Source: Warburgia ugandensis | Lineage: Eukaryota; Streptophyta; Magnoliopsida; Canellales; Canellaceae | Assembly: GCA_035236585.1 (NCBI GenBank) | Contig: CP141132.1 | Span: forward strand, 18,699,945 to 18,763,944 | Length of the DNA stretch: 64,000 bases | Direction: 5' to 3' | Shown here: in pieces, positions 14,394-24,866 of the stretch | How positions within the stretch are numbered: position 1 is the stretch's first letter | How the letters are laid out: the number at the start of each line of letters is the position of its first letter | Program-made: the position numbers and the translations under genes | Notes under the pieces: generated by a model | Seen by the model: the letters and a program-made list of their open reading frames with translations, nothing else | The model's database searches: none | What the model was told of the DNA's origin: nothing

Positions 14394-14860
14394 AAAGCAA
14401 GGTAAGCCAGGCCTGAGGGCTAAAGCAGGCTGCATGTGAGGGATCGCGGGGTAAGCCAGGCCTGAGGCTGAAGCAAGGTGCACGTGAGGGACCCAGAGTT
14501 GGAATGAGTACTCATTACCATTGCGTGAGTGTAGTTGAGACACTCATAGGGCTTGATTGTGCACGGTGTACTGTCTATCATGACATGCATTCATATTGTG
14601 ATATGGACACAAACTCTTATTGCTTGTGATGGATGCTTATCCATGTGTTTCTCATATCTTGCATGTCATAATGATTTGATTGATGTCGATTTATTCAGAC
14701 TTATAATTTTCATGTGATATTTATTATGAATGTTTGAGGATTTGACATGCCTTGCACATGTTTTTATCTTATGAGATTCATCATGACATCGATATTTCAT
14801 ACTGCATGATTTTATTGTATTCCTGATTGAATGTGATCACCTACATGAGCGATAGCTTGC

Positions 14861-14890
14861 TGAGGCATTGCTTTGTTTTGTAATGCCTCA
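14861..14890 (+). other. Family-L 3' inverted repeat (copy C)
   Basis: TGAGGCATT pairs perfectly with AATGCCTCA across a 12-base loop. It lies just after TAGCTTGC. The right arm ends CTCAG, which resembles a 3' splice acceptor. Confidence 0.8.
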
Positions 14891-15394
14891 GATTTGGAGC
14901 GCGATAGCGTTAAGGGAAAGCAGGTGGAGCAGCGTTGATTGAGCAGAGATCTCGAGGACCATCTACATTTTGTATTTGAAAGATGTCTCTTGGACTTGTG
15001 TTTAGACTTTTTGGGTTATACATAGATGTTATATTTTACATAGATTGGACCCACACTATTAGTATAGTGTACCTTTACTTGGTGATGTGTGTATGATGTG
15101 GTCATCATGGATGGTTGGACTATTATTATTATTATTGTCTTTTCACAACCATGTTTGAGATGTTGTGGTTTTAGATTGAGCATACTTAGCGAATCGACTA
15201 TTTAATTTCCGTTTATTATCGTGGTTTTGGATCTTGGATGACCCTCGGGTTTTCTTTTGGACTTTTCTTTCGAATGCTGTGTTATTTATGTAAATTGCTA
15301 GTTTTTATTTTTAGGGATTCTACCTATATAAAACAATTTATTATTATTATATTATTAAAATTGGAAAAAGGTTTAGAAAATCTAGGGTGTCACA

Positions 15395-15444
15395 AATGAT
15401 CTCGTTTACCGATAGATGTTTGATCAACCTACTCTGATACTAGT
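15395..15444 (-). other. Copia leader and primer-binding site
   Basis: Read on the minus strand, 15431-15442 gives TAGTATCAGAGT. This matches the initiator tRNA-Met primer-binding site of plant copia elements (TGGTATCAGAGC) at all but two positions. It lies 2 bases inside the LTR edge at 15445. It is the piece of the copia leader left outside copy C and confirms the minus-strand orientation of the element. Confidence 0.8.
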
Positions 15445-16078
15445 TGTTAGGATTGGGCATATACACGATAATCACACATAAAGGAAAGAGTTTTATGTGG
15501 CTTAGCCAAACTTAGCCTACATCCATGGAAAGAAGGGAAATTTCACTAGAGTGGTAATTTATAGAGTATTTTACAAGTGAAATGGGGGATGATGACGCTC
15601 ATAACTTTGACTCCTATTTATCGGAGTTCAAAGATCTTAGTCAACTAAATTTTCATTGAGAAATTAGGTCCGAAGATTGGATCTAGATTTTTTTAGGATA
15701 TCCAAGAATCCTGTCTAATATTCAGTCTTCAAATGTGGAGTCCAAAGATCTTGCAGTCTCGAGAAATCTGATTTTATTTGCATGGTAAATCAGGAAGCAT
15801 CACCAACTACCATATGGGTATGGATCCCTTAGAAATGAGATTTTCTCACATACTTGATATAGTGAGATCTCATGTTTTCATAATTTTATTGGAAAGTACG
15901 TGATAAGATTACAACTATTATAATCCCTTAGTCATGAGATCATAGATGATATACATATCCTTTACTTATTCTAGAGTATCCAGCAACAAATTCTTGAATC
16001 AAGCTATATTACCTAATTAAGAAAATTACAAGAATTTATCTAATTAAGTGGATGTTTAGGTAATCTCTGGTACAAACA
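15445..16078 (-). mobile_element. 5' LTR of the copia element
   Basis: On the plus strand it starts TGTTAGGATTGGGC directly beside the primer-binding site, so it is the 5' LTR read in reverse. The inner edge (15445) is well supported. The outer edge is a guess at ACAAACA near 16078, because no target duplication can be tested: the other LTR lies left of the window. No coding sequence is seen in it. Confidence 0.65.
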
Positions 16079-16194
16079 CTTAGCTACAGGAAAGACTTGA
16101 CAAACTTCACCTTTGGCACCTTTTCTCTTGAGGACAATAGTGTTTTATAGTCAGTGACGAAAATGTAATGCCTGAGAATAGGTCAAACACACCT

Positions 16195-16376
16195 AAAAAA
16201 GGGCAGCTCAGTGCACGAAGCTCCCATGTATGCTGAGTTTGGAGAAGGAGCAGACCATGGAGGTTCTATAATACACAACCTTACCTTGCATTTTTGCAAG
16301 AGGCTATTTCTGCGCCTCGAACCCATTACCTCTACGTCACACGATGACAACTCTACCAATATGCACTAAGGCTCCC
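16195..16376 (-). mobile_element. Au-like SINE
   Basis: Read on the minus strand this begins GGAGCCTTAGTGC, has a tRNA-like A box (…TATTGGTAGAG), a B box GGGTTCGAGGC (16314-16324), a body with GCCTCTTGCAAAAATGCAAGG, and ends GTGCACTGAGCTGCCC followed by six T. That order and wording is the tRNA-derived Au SINE family found across flowering plants, recalled from memory. It is full length (about 180 bp) but diverged. No clear flanking duplication was found. Confidence 0.8.
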
Positions 16377-17700
16377 TTCTATAGATTGGGATACACTTGG
16401 CAGGAATTAATTCAGTCACACCTGGCGGGGATTAATTCTGTAGCTTTTGATAGAACCAACCCTGATCTCATACTATATAGCGCATGTATTATGCATCCAC
16501 TGCTGCTGAATACGCTACGAAAATAGACACTCGATTACAAGTCAAAACTAAGCAAAATCCCCATTAAGTAAGACTAACTGTGGTATTAACCGAGCTGGTG
16601 CTTAGACACGTAACTTGCACCGATGGTTAACTAATTCACTACCTACACAGGAGAATGCTAAGCTTTTAGCAATGATTGGGTAGCTGTTTAAGGCTTTTAG
16701 CTCAACAGGCATGACACGAAGCAACTCAGTCCAGTTTAATGAAAGTGACCGTTTAGCATAGTTCGACATCCGAGAAGAGTGTCTTCATCCATTTGGCTTG
16801 CATATGTTTTTGGAAGGTGGAAGTATATATTAGTAATAGAGCCTAAGTTTGCGTGCCGTGAATTAAAGCATAATGTCTGAATTCGTTTTGAAAGGTCTCT
16901 TGAGGCACATGGTAACATTCCTTACTTCCATGTTTAGACTTTTGTTTGTAATAGTGGCCCTGGGTGCAAGACTCTTCTCCCCAAGAAATTCCAAGCCAGC
17001 ATTCAAGTGTTTGCATTACAATTGCTGTCTTTTAGTTCTTGTTTCTCAAGGTTAGGAATCGTCCTCAAAAGTCTCATGGCCATATTATTAAAATCAATGG
17101 CTTAACTTTACTTGATTCTACTTATATGCTTCCCTTAGATTCTTCTTATACTCTTCTTGACCTCCATGCTTCTCAACACCCAAGAAAATCATTATCTTCT
17201 ATAGATTTTTGTATTAAATTACTGGGGTCTTACCTTTATGCCTTGAGATTTGTTTTAAGATTATCTGTGAGGAAGCTTTTTAAGAACCCAAACGAGAAAG
17301 AACATGCACGTACTTTCCTCCCTTTTTGACTTGGGTTGTTTTGAATCAGCACAAACTAGGCATTGTGCTTTGATAATGGCACTCTCGACACCATTTTTGG
17401 TGTTCTTTATCAAAGGCTACTGTCAAACTCCGACAGCACTTGGGAAGTATCTAAAGTATGTGTTCCCATTATAAAGGAAGACGGCAGATAGAATTTATGA
17501 TAGAAGGGACATGAAATTCTTCTGCTGCTGCTGAGAAAATGCAACAAGTAGCTGTCTGTTGAGCATCTAGGTAAGAATAGGAAGGACATGTGCGCATGCA
17601 TATGAGATGGAATACAGTGATATGAAAAAAGAAGAGAGAGAGAGGAGAAATTATACGATGTAACTGGTCTCATCATGGCTGCATCATAAGGCATACAAAA
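16377..17700. other. Unassigned stretch between SINE and MITE
   Basis: No domain-bearing ORF was found. Short frames at 16344-16526, 16873-17055 and 17039-17329 (96 codons) have no recognisable motif or conserved start context. A short GA run lies near 17630-17650. Nothing here supports a gene call. Confidence 0.5.
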
Positions 17701-17704
17701 AAGT

Positions 17705-18035
17705 AAAGGGCATATTCACTTTTTGCATTCTTTCCATGATCTAAACTATTCATCAGATTCGTCTCATCTTAGATGGTCTTGCCACCAAATCTCATGTACA
17801 TTTGATATCTCTATGTTCTTCATTTTTTGATATTTGAAGCCCAAACAAGAAACATTCTACTATGTTTTGGGGCTTCTTTGTTTGTACCATTTATTTTTTG
17901 GCTTCAAAACATCAAGAAATGAAAGACCTAGATATATCCAATGCATAAGAGATTTGATACATAGACTATCTAAGATGAGGTGAATCCAATGAATAGTTGA
18001 GATCACAGAAAGAAATGCAAAATGTGGACCTACCC
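17705..18035. mobile_element. MITE-like long inverted repeat
   Basis: The left arm (about 17713-17790) and the right arm (about 17955-18030) are imperfect reverse complements. For example TTTTTGCATTCTTTC on the left matches GAAAGAAATGCAAAA on the right, and CTATTCAT…CATCTTAGAT matches ATCTAAGATG…ATGAATAG. The spacer is about 165 bp. There is no coding capacity, and size and structure fit a miniature inverted-repeat element. The exact edges and target duplication are not clear. Confidence 0.6.
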
Positions 18036-18092
18036 TACAATTTTTGTATTCCTATGGTGCAACTGTGATGAGACCAGGTGCATCATATAATT

Positions 18093-18094
<2 letters not shown>

Positions 18095-18139
<45 letters not shown>
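18095..18139. repeat. GA microsatellite
   Basis: An uninterrupted GA dinucleotide run of about 22 units, just after the MITE-like repeat. Confidence 0.98.
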
Positions 18140-18144
<5 letters not shown>

Positions 18145-18706
18145 CATCAATAAACCAATATTAAATGTCAGTTACAATTGATCAAAGACAACTTAGCATC
18201 TCTCATGAAAGACTCACATGTTTGAGTCGCGACTTTCCCATTTAGCGACGGAAATAGCGTACTAACTTCTGCACATGTAGCCAGTCGAGGCGGTCTTTTT
18301 TTTGGGTGAAAAACAAAAATGTTTGTGTCATCATAAATCATTTAACTTTGAAGAACAAGTAATATATCATCGGGAATGTTAATGGTTGAAGATGCATAGA
18401 TAAGACAGCCAGTGATTGGCACATTTCGGCGAGACCTGTGATTTTGCTCATGTGTTGACAAGTAAGAACATGTTTCCCGGCACCTACTAAAATAACAAAA
18501 TTTTTGTGATTATCTACACATCGCTAGTGTTGTTCCAAGTTTCTAGGAAATGATATCTGCACCCCCTCGTTTCAGTAACGACACTTCTCCCTTTGCTTGC
18601 TTGAACTTTTCTCTATATTTTATGTTGTTATACAACTTACAAATCTCAAAGCTAATAAAGACTCAATTATGTATTTAATTTGTTTCGGTTGGTAAGACCC
18701 TATGAT

Positions 18707-18948
18707 GGGTTAATCTAATGGAGAAATAGCTAAGGCGCCTGTTACGGCAGTGGCACAAGAAAGGTTTCTCCAGTACTTAGTTCATCATGGGTTTAAAACT
18801 TTGAGGTGCGCGTCGGTTACCTATTCAGGGTTAATCCAATAGAGATATAGCTAAGGCCTTCTACCGCAGCGGCACAAGAAAGGCTTCTCCAGTACTTGGG
18901 TCATCATGGGTTTAAAAATTTGAGGTGCGCATTGGTCATGGGTTATCT
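18707..18948. repeat. Tandem duplication, period 121 bp, two copies
   Basis: The units at 18707-18827 and 18828-about 18948 both start GGGTTAATC(T/C)AAT. Both contain TAGCTAAGGC, GCAC AAGAAAGG, TTCTCCAGTACTT and ATCATGGGTTTAAA, and both end near GAGGTGCGC. They differ at scattered sites and small gaps. There is no coding potential. Confidence 0.85.
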
Positions 18949-19127
18949 ATAAAAACCCAGTTTGCCTAACCGAAATCATAGATTGTTCCCTCTTAGATTT
19001 ATTTAGAGAGGTAGATATACACATGCACAGTCTCATACCCTTGTCACCCAGCGAGAGACTGCTTCTTGACCTTCATAATTCATGATAACTAAAGATTCCC
19101 TTAGGAGTGCACAGACCATAGAAGAGT

Positions 19128-19397
19128 ATGATTGAAAAGGAACGGAAAATGAGAGCCATCTACCAACGAGAGTTTGAACTTGTCAAAGAAAATGAAAAAC
19201 GTACAGCCGATTCACGCTCCATCAATATTGCAGTCCTGGCATGGAAGGATGACAGTAACAGTAAGAGAGCTAGAGAAGGGAAGCTGGTCGCTCTATTGCA
19301 GGTTCAAGGACAGCCACCTCATGGACATGGACATTCACATGGACATGCAGATGGAGCAGGATATTCCAGGATGGACGATGGCAGCTATAGGATGTAG
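19128..19397 (+). CDS. Possible small or partial coding sequence, His-Gly-rich tail
   Basis: An open frame of 89 codons from ATG to TAG. The N-terminal half is charged (K/R/E-rich, helix-like). The C-terminal 30 residues are rich in Gly and His (PPHGHGHSHGHADG) and end in a Tyr- and Asp-containing tail. A possible splice acceptor (TATTGCAG) sits just before the Gly-His part, so the tail could instead be a final exon. I do not recognise the protein. It lies about 1.1 kb upstream of the GRAS gene on the same strand. It could equally be a chance frame or a remnant of a gene. Confidence 0.22.
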   Translation: MIEKERKMRAIYQREFELVKENEKRTADSRSINIAVLAWKDDSNSKRAREGKLVALLQVQGQPPHGHGHSHGHADGAGYSRMDDGSYRM

Positions 19398-20240
19398 GTG
19401 GGACCTGCGGAGATCGTAATGCATGAGATGACGGTGTTGATGATGACGTGAAAAATGAGATGGAGCACGAAAACTAGGTTGTGCTTTTTTGTGGGGTGAG
19501 GGGCAGGAATGAGTAGTCTATTTTCTGAAATGAGCAAACGGTACTGACAGCTAGCCTTCACATTGGGCTATATGTCACGTGTGGGCATACCTTGGCTTTT
19601 CACATGATATGTAACAAAATTGTGTACATATTTTCCTGGGTTGGCAGGTTCATATTCCTAGTGGTTGTCTAAATTGAGAGAGAGAGAGAGACCAAATTCT
19701 GAAGCACATCGTACATGGCTCAATAATACATACAAAAGAGGGCTAGTGATGACGCCAACAAATCACAAACAATCTCATCTCTTCCCAACATCATCTCACA
19801 AAACCAGCGAACCCTGAAAAAACCTAACCCTAAAAACTTAGAACTCCATCATAAACTGATGCTAGAATGATTTCATCATGATATGGACCGCGAGCCCCCA
19901 CTACTCCTAAATTGTCCTTACATTACATGACAAAACCCAATTCCCACATCCAGACAAGTCCAAGGCCGGCAACTTCACATGTCCCCAGAAACAAACACAA
20001 AACCAAACTCTCTATAGCCTCTTCTTTTGCACCTCTCTCTCTTTACCTGAGGCAAGAGAAACAGTGCAGACACCCTTTTCCGGTTTCCAAAAGCCTACTA
20101 GTTGTAATCCTTCCTTATTGCACTCTGATTCCAACTGAAAAAGCCTGGTATCCTTATGGGCCTCATGTGGAATTTGACCGTAAACGTTGTTTTTGGGATG
20201 TGGGTTTCTCCTTGTTTAGTCCTTTTTCATAGGAAGAACT
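19398..20240. promoter_or_regulatory. Upstream region of the GRAS gene
   Basis: No gene is supported here. A G-box CACGTG lies at 19576-19581, about 0.9 kb before the start codon, and a short GA run lies at about 19676-19692. A 106-codon frame at 19912-20232 ends before the GRAS frame and has no recognisable domain. No confident TATA box could be fixed, so the transcription start is unknown. Regulatory meaning of the G-box is inference only. Confidence 0.35.
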
Positions 20241-20344
20241 AAAAATCCCCAAAAGCTGAAGTGTCTATTTTCTTGATTCAATTGCAGTATTTTCCCAAAA
20301 TATATCGAATAGAAGCAAATGGGTCGTCTCCCAAAGCTATCAGT

Positions 20345-20473
20345 CCTAGACTCGTCTCTTTCTCCTTCTGCTGCTTCACCCTGCTCTCTGAAATTCTCTC
20401 TCCACTGCCTCTTTCAGTGAAACTCTCTCTCTGTCTCTCTTCAAGCTTTCATCTTTCCTTTCTTTCTCTATCC
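20345..20473 (+). promoter_or_regulatory. Pyrimidine-rich 5' leader of the GRAS gene
   Basis: A dense run of CT-rich tracts immediately precedes the ATG at 20474. Such Y-patches and CT-rich leaders are common near plant transcription starts and in 5' untranslated regions. The GRAS frame is open upstream to an ATG at 20261. The extra 71 residues would be encoded by this pyrimidine-rich DNA as a Ser/Leu/Phe-rich tract with no family match, so I read it as leader, not protein. Confidence 0.6.
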
Positions 20474-21844
20474 ATGATGCAATTCACAGAAACACCAGCA
20501 CCACCATTACACCAAAACGTAGCTGGTCCATGTTCAAATTTCACAATGAACAAGAATCCATTTTACCGGGCCCTACCATGGTCCAGCTTCCCCACTTTGA
20601 AGTCGCTTGGAAGTTTTGGCGATACAAATTGCATGGAGCAACTGCTAGTGCACTGCGCAAATGCAATTGAGAGTAACGATGCAACACTAGCACAACAGAT
20701 TTTATGGGTCTTGAATAATATTGCACCCCCAGATGGCGATTCCAACCAGCGACTAACTTGCGGTTTCCTCCGAGGCCTCATGGCCCGTGCAGTCAAAACT
20801 GGAAGCTGCAAGATGCTCACAGCAATGGCTTATTCAAATGCAAACCTTGCAATTAAAACGCATCGGTTCTCGGTTATTGAGCTTGCAAGTTTCATTGATC
20901 TCACCCCATGGCACAGGTTTGGTTTCTCCGCCGCCAACGCTGCTATACTCGAAGCTGTTGAAGGTTATTCTGTTGTTCACATAGTTGATTTTAGTGTAAC
21001 CCACTGCATGCAAATCCCTACATTGATTGATTCACTTGCCAGTCGGCCAGAAGGTCCTCCTTTTATTAGACTTATTGTCACCGACAACGGAGAAAACATT
21101 CCACCGATGCTTGATCTTTCCTATGAAGAATTGGGTTCAAGACTAGTGAAATTTGCCAGGTCTAGAAATGTAGGGATGGAATTTAGAGTAATTCCTTCCA
21201 CTTCTTCAGACGGATATGCATGCTTGATTGAACAAATTCAAGCTCAAAGGCTAGTTTTCTCCGACAATGAAGCTCTTGTGCTAAACTGCCAGATCACAAT
21301 GCATTATGTTCCAGATGAGACCCTTCTTGCAGTTTCTGACATACACCCGACAGCTTATTCGTTCGATTCCTGTCAGTCATCGTCATTTCGATCCATGTTT
21401 CTTAAAGCACTCCGGAGTTTAGACCCGACAATTGTGGTTTTAGTAGATGAAGATGCAGACTTCACTTCAAACAGCTTGGTTTGTAGGTTAAGATCTGCTT
21501 TTAATTTTCTTTGGATTCCATATGATACTGTGGACACTTTTCTTCCTAGAGGGGGCAAGCAGAGACAGTTGTATGAAGCTGACCTATGTTGGAAGATTGA
21601 TAATGTTATTGCAAATGAAGGGCTGCAAAGGGTTGAGAGACTCGAGCCCAAGAGCAGGTGGGTGCAGCGGATGCGAAATGCCAATTTTCGTGGTATTCCT
21701 TTCGGCGAAGAAGCAGTTTCGGAGGTGAAAAGCATGCTTGATGAACATGCTGCTGGGTGGGGATTAAAAAGGGAAGATGATGATCTTGTGCTTACATGGA
21801 AAGGGCACAATGTTGTGTTTGCTTCTGCTTGGGTAACGGTTTGA
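20474..21844 (+). CDS. SCL32: GRAS-family transcription regulator, SCARECROW-LIKE 32 type
   Basis: A 456-residue, intronless nuclear regulator of the plant GRAS family. The full domain is visible. The first leucine-rich region runs from about residue 54 (MEQLLVHCANAIESND…). The VHIID motif appears as VHIVDFS (168-174). The second leucine-rich region lies around 210-290, with LNCQITMHYVPDETLL at 270-285. The PFYRE-like region falls at about 305-390, and the SAW motif ends in FASAW (449-453). The short N-terminus beginning MMQFTETPAPPLHQ is what I recall for SCL32-like proteins, which fixes the start at 20474 instead of the in-frame ATG at 20261. The length is near the roughly 410-450 usual for this subgroup. 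GRAS proteins act as transcriptional co-regulators, usually with DNA-binding partners; targets cannot be read here. No miR171 site of the SCL6 type was seen. The frame is intact and it is the only clear host gene. GRAS is near certain; the subgroup is less so. Confidence 0.93.
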   Translation: MMQFTETPAPPLHQNVAGPCSNFTMNKNPFYRALPWSSFPTLKSLGSFGDTNCMEQLLVHCANAIESNDATLAQQILWVLNNIAPPDGDSNQRLTCGFLRGLMARAVKTGSCKMLTAMAYSNANLAIKTHRFSVIELASFIDLTPWHRFGFSAANAAILEAVEGYSVVHIVDFSVTHCMQIPTLIDSLASRPEGPPFIRLIVTDNGENIPPMLDLSYEELGSRLVKFARSRNVGMEFRVIPSTSSDGYACLIEQIQAQRLVFSDNEALVLNCQITMHYVPDETLLAVSDIHPTAYSFDSCQSSSFRSMFLKALRSLDPTIVVLVDEDADFTSNSLVCRLRSAFNFLWIPYDTVDTFLPRGGKQRQLYEADLCWKIDNVIANEGLQRVERLEPKSRWVQRMRNANFRGIPFGEEAVSEVKSMLDEHAAGWGLKREDDDLVLTWKGHNVVFASAWVTV

Positions 21845-22440
21845 AAACTGTTTGGTCATTATTCTTCAGTTCTTCTAAAGATCGTGTTCTTTGGATGTTC
21901 ATGACTGCGTTCAGATTGTTCTATGACTATTGAGGTTTACGGTGCATTTACATACCATCTTCTTTACTCTCTCTCTCTCTCTCTCTGTATGTCTATCTCT
22001 GTTGGACTTCAGTTCATTTCTAAGGTTTGGCTTTTTCTTCTTCTTCTCTATTGGACTTTAGTTCATTTCCAAGGTTTGGTTTCTTCTTCTTCTTCTTCTT
22101 CTTCTTCTCTCTCTCTCTCTCATATACCTCAGTTAGGATTTATGGTTTCTTATTTCTCTTTCTTCTTCCAAAGGTTACTTTTCATGACTATCGATCTGTT
22201 TGCTAGATCTTCTTTCCCTTTTGTGGAATCTGCCTTTTCCTGCTTTCTGATTGCTTCAAACGGAAAGGTGACAGAACCTGCTTGCAATACGATTTGTCAT
22301 CTCTTCAAATATGTAAAGCTACTCAATAATGTATCATAAGGTACATTGTTACCGGTCCATGTAAACTAATGGATCATCCTTGTATTTAAGCCATACATCC
22401 TCTTGTAACTTTAGCAATAAATGATATATGTAATCAAAGA
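21845..22440 (+). terminator. 3' untranslated region and polyadenylation signal
   Basis: The region after the stop codon contains CT and CTT repeats (about 21963-21986 and 22083-22120). It is followed by AATAAA at 22416-22421 and T-rich/TGTA-rich sequence typical of plant 3' ends. An apparent 138-codon frame at 21923-22339 is made of the CT repeats and is not a gene. The exact cleavage site is unknown. Confidence 0.55.
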
Positions 22441-23801
22441 CTATGTCCAAAAGTACACAGAGAAGAAGAATGACAGATGAGATAGGTTTTAAGGTAGTCT
22501 CATTTTTTAGTTAGTAATTTGTCATGATTGAACATATTTTAGCTTTTGGATAAAAGTCTAGTTTCTTGCTGTAGAGGAATAAACTTGAAATATTTCAGCA
22601 CCTAAAGCCAAAAAAAGGTCAGAATATTAGGATCCCACTTTACATACTTCATATTTTGTGAAGAAACCTCCTAGTTCGCTGTAGATGAAAGTTGAATGAA
22701 CAACATTGCAAGCAAACATCTCCATGGGTCTCCTATAGCTTCCTCATTACAGTAGAGAGTGAAGAGATCTGGTTATAGCTAGTCATTTAAGCAATACAAT
22801 CTAGGCTTTAATTAATGACTCAATGCTGCAAGGCATGTATGTCTCCCAAAGATTACAAGATAGCTATATTTGCTAAATGACTAAGCATTTTTTAACTCAT
22901 AGAGTATGTTGGTTACGACCAGTGAAGAACTCTATTTCTTAGAAACAAAAACCAATAATACGAATTCCCAAAGTTGTCTTTCCTACACCTTCAAAATTCA
23001 TCTTGATGTGATTTGAAGGGGAAATTGCCACAAGATTGAAATATATATGTTTGAATTTGAATTTTCATGAGAGTGATTAGTGAGAAGAAAGAGCTCTTCC
23101 CATCCCATACCGCCAAGATTACTATTGATAGGCCCAAGCAAGAAATAGCCACATTTCGAATAGAGGTGCTTTGGATTTTAAAAAAAGATTTTGGAGTGAT
23201 AAAGTGAGTAGGTTTTTGTGGAACTTCATTGCTTCATACATGTATTTTTAACTATGAAAGATGTAGAAAGCTCCTCAATGTTAAGAGGAGATTTACTTTC
23301 ACCAAAAAATAATAATGCATGTGCAAGTAATGAAGGGTAAACGTTTAATTACAGAGGTACAAATGGGTAATTTGATCCTCTTTACTTTATGCATTAACAA
23401 ACAAGAAAGAGGAAATGCTTCTATAAGGCACGATTTTATTCTAAAAATGCACCAAAGCCTTTTAGCACAGTGGGAGCCTCTCTCCTAGTGACTAGGGCTC
23501 AAGGCTGTCCATGGGGGTGTGTGCATGTCTAACTTTCAAATAGAGAAAGCAAATCAAGGTGATTAGCAATAAAAATACAAGCTAGACTTCAAAAAGAAAA
23601 AAAAGATAAAGAGTACACACAAAATCAATCAACCAATACAATTTGCATTAGCATTTGACAAATAGAAGTAAAATTAGTTCTTAAGCCATCCACCTTAGCC
23701 CCATCCTTTGCAAATAAATCTTCTTCTTCATTCACAGATAGAGGGATCTTTGAAATATGAAATTGTCTATGACTTAGGCTTTCTTGAATTCTATTAATCA
23801 G

Positions 23802-23874
23802 ATGTATGTATGTATGTATGTATGTATGTATGTATGTATGTATGTATGTATGTATGTATGTATGTATGTATGTA
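23802..23874. repeat. GTAT tetranucleotide microsatellite
   Basis: About 18 near-perfect units of ATGT/GTAT. Confidence 0.98.
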
Positions 23875-24561
23875 TATGCAAATCTCCAACCTACACTTTC
23901 CATATGCAATAATTATTGTCAGTTTTATTGCCATTCATTTCAAACCTCAAAATAGGTGAGGAAAACAACAGTAAGATCATCTGATTTTTTGGATGGGGCT
24001 CACGAATAGCAAGATGGTTATGATGAATAGTTCAAATAAAAGATGGATTCTGCTTCTACCTTTAGCACAAAACCCCAAATGACAATGTGGTAATAGTTAC
24101 AAAGGGGAGTGAGAATATCTTATCTCCTTATTATAGTCAGTGTGTGGTTATTAGTGCATGGATTTTCTTGATGTTATATCATCTCTCTAGATGGTAGAAA
24201 CTCACGCTAATGATTTGGGAAAATTCTAATTCAATTACAAAGTATTTCTTAATTGTCAAAGCTAGAAAGATATCATTTTAAGAAGTTTCCTAGAAGGTCA
24301 CACCAATTAAGCTAGTTGGAGTTTAACTCAGATTTGAAGTTTACTACTTTAGAACAATTTAAAGAAACTCTCCTTTAATTAACACTTTAAAGGGAGAGAA
24401 TGAGACAAGGAAAAATGCTCACCCTCCACTACAAGTGTCCTCTCTAATTGGAAAAATATTAGAATTCTCTTCCTATCTATAATTCATAAGGAATCTAATA
24501 ATATGACTTAGATTATCTTATTATATGCACTCGATCAAGAACTTGCAGTTATAAGCTTAAG

Positions 24562-24866
24562 ATCAAGAACGTGTACAATTAATGATGTAATTCAAGTTAC
24601 TCACATAAGATCAATATATTTTACATACCTAATTTTGATCAAATTCATAGGAAAATGGGTTGATCAATAAGATTGTGTGCGTAGGATCTAGATTGTGTGT
24701 ACCACAATGTACAATAAAGATCATGCTAAATTAATGATGTAATGCAAATTTTTCACATAAGATTAAATTTTTTTACATAACTAATTGAGATCAAGATCAT
24801 TCACAACTATGTAGATCAACAAGATTGTGTGTGAATCATACATACCAAAATGTATGATCAAGATCA
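24562..24866. repeat. Imperfect tandem duplication, period about 152 bp
   Basis: Two diverged units share TTAATGATGTAAT (24579 and 24731), CACATAAGAT, TTTACATA, CTAATT, GATCAA, AAGATTGTGTG and a final ACC(A)…AATGTA. The units are noncoding. Confidence 0.7.

Larger units (their letters stand above)
8298..15394 (+). mobile_element. Family-L long LTR, copy C (split by copy D)
   Basis: It begins TGTAACACCC at 8298 and ends GGGTGTCACA at 15394. It is flanked by an exact 5-bp duplication AATGA (8293-8297 and 15395-15399). Without copy D (10838-14393) its own length is about 3.54 kb. It carries an imperfect hairpin with a TTTAAATA loop at 8711-8733, a GC-rich block (9320-9450), the conserved mid block (10545-10760), and an inverted repeat at 14861-14890. 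It lies between the gag start and the primer-binding site of the copia element, so copia is the older layer. A run of ten C at about 8861-8870 and an AT repeat at about 13303-13320 (inside copy D) are simple repeats. Confidence 0.87.

Noticed and set aside
17039-17329. 96-codon plus-strand frame
   Set aside because: No recognisable motif, no supporting gene structure, and length within chance for this composition.
20261-20473. 71-residue N-terminal extension of the GRAS protein
   Set aside because: Encoded by CT-rich leader DNA, low complexity and unlike SCL32 N-termini. MMQFTETP at 20474 is the expected start.
21923-22339. 138-codon frame after the GRAS gene
   Set aside because: Composed largely of CT and CTT repeats in the 3' untranslated region, with no domain.
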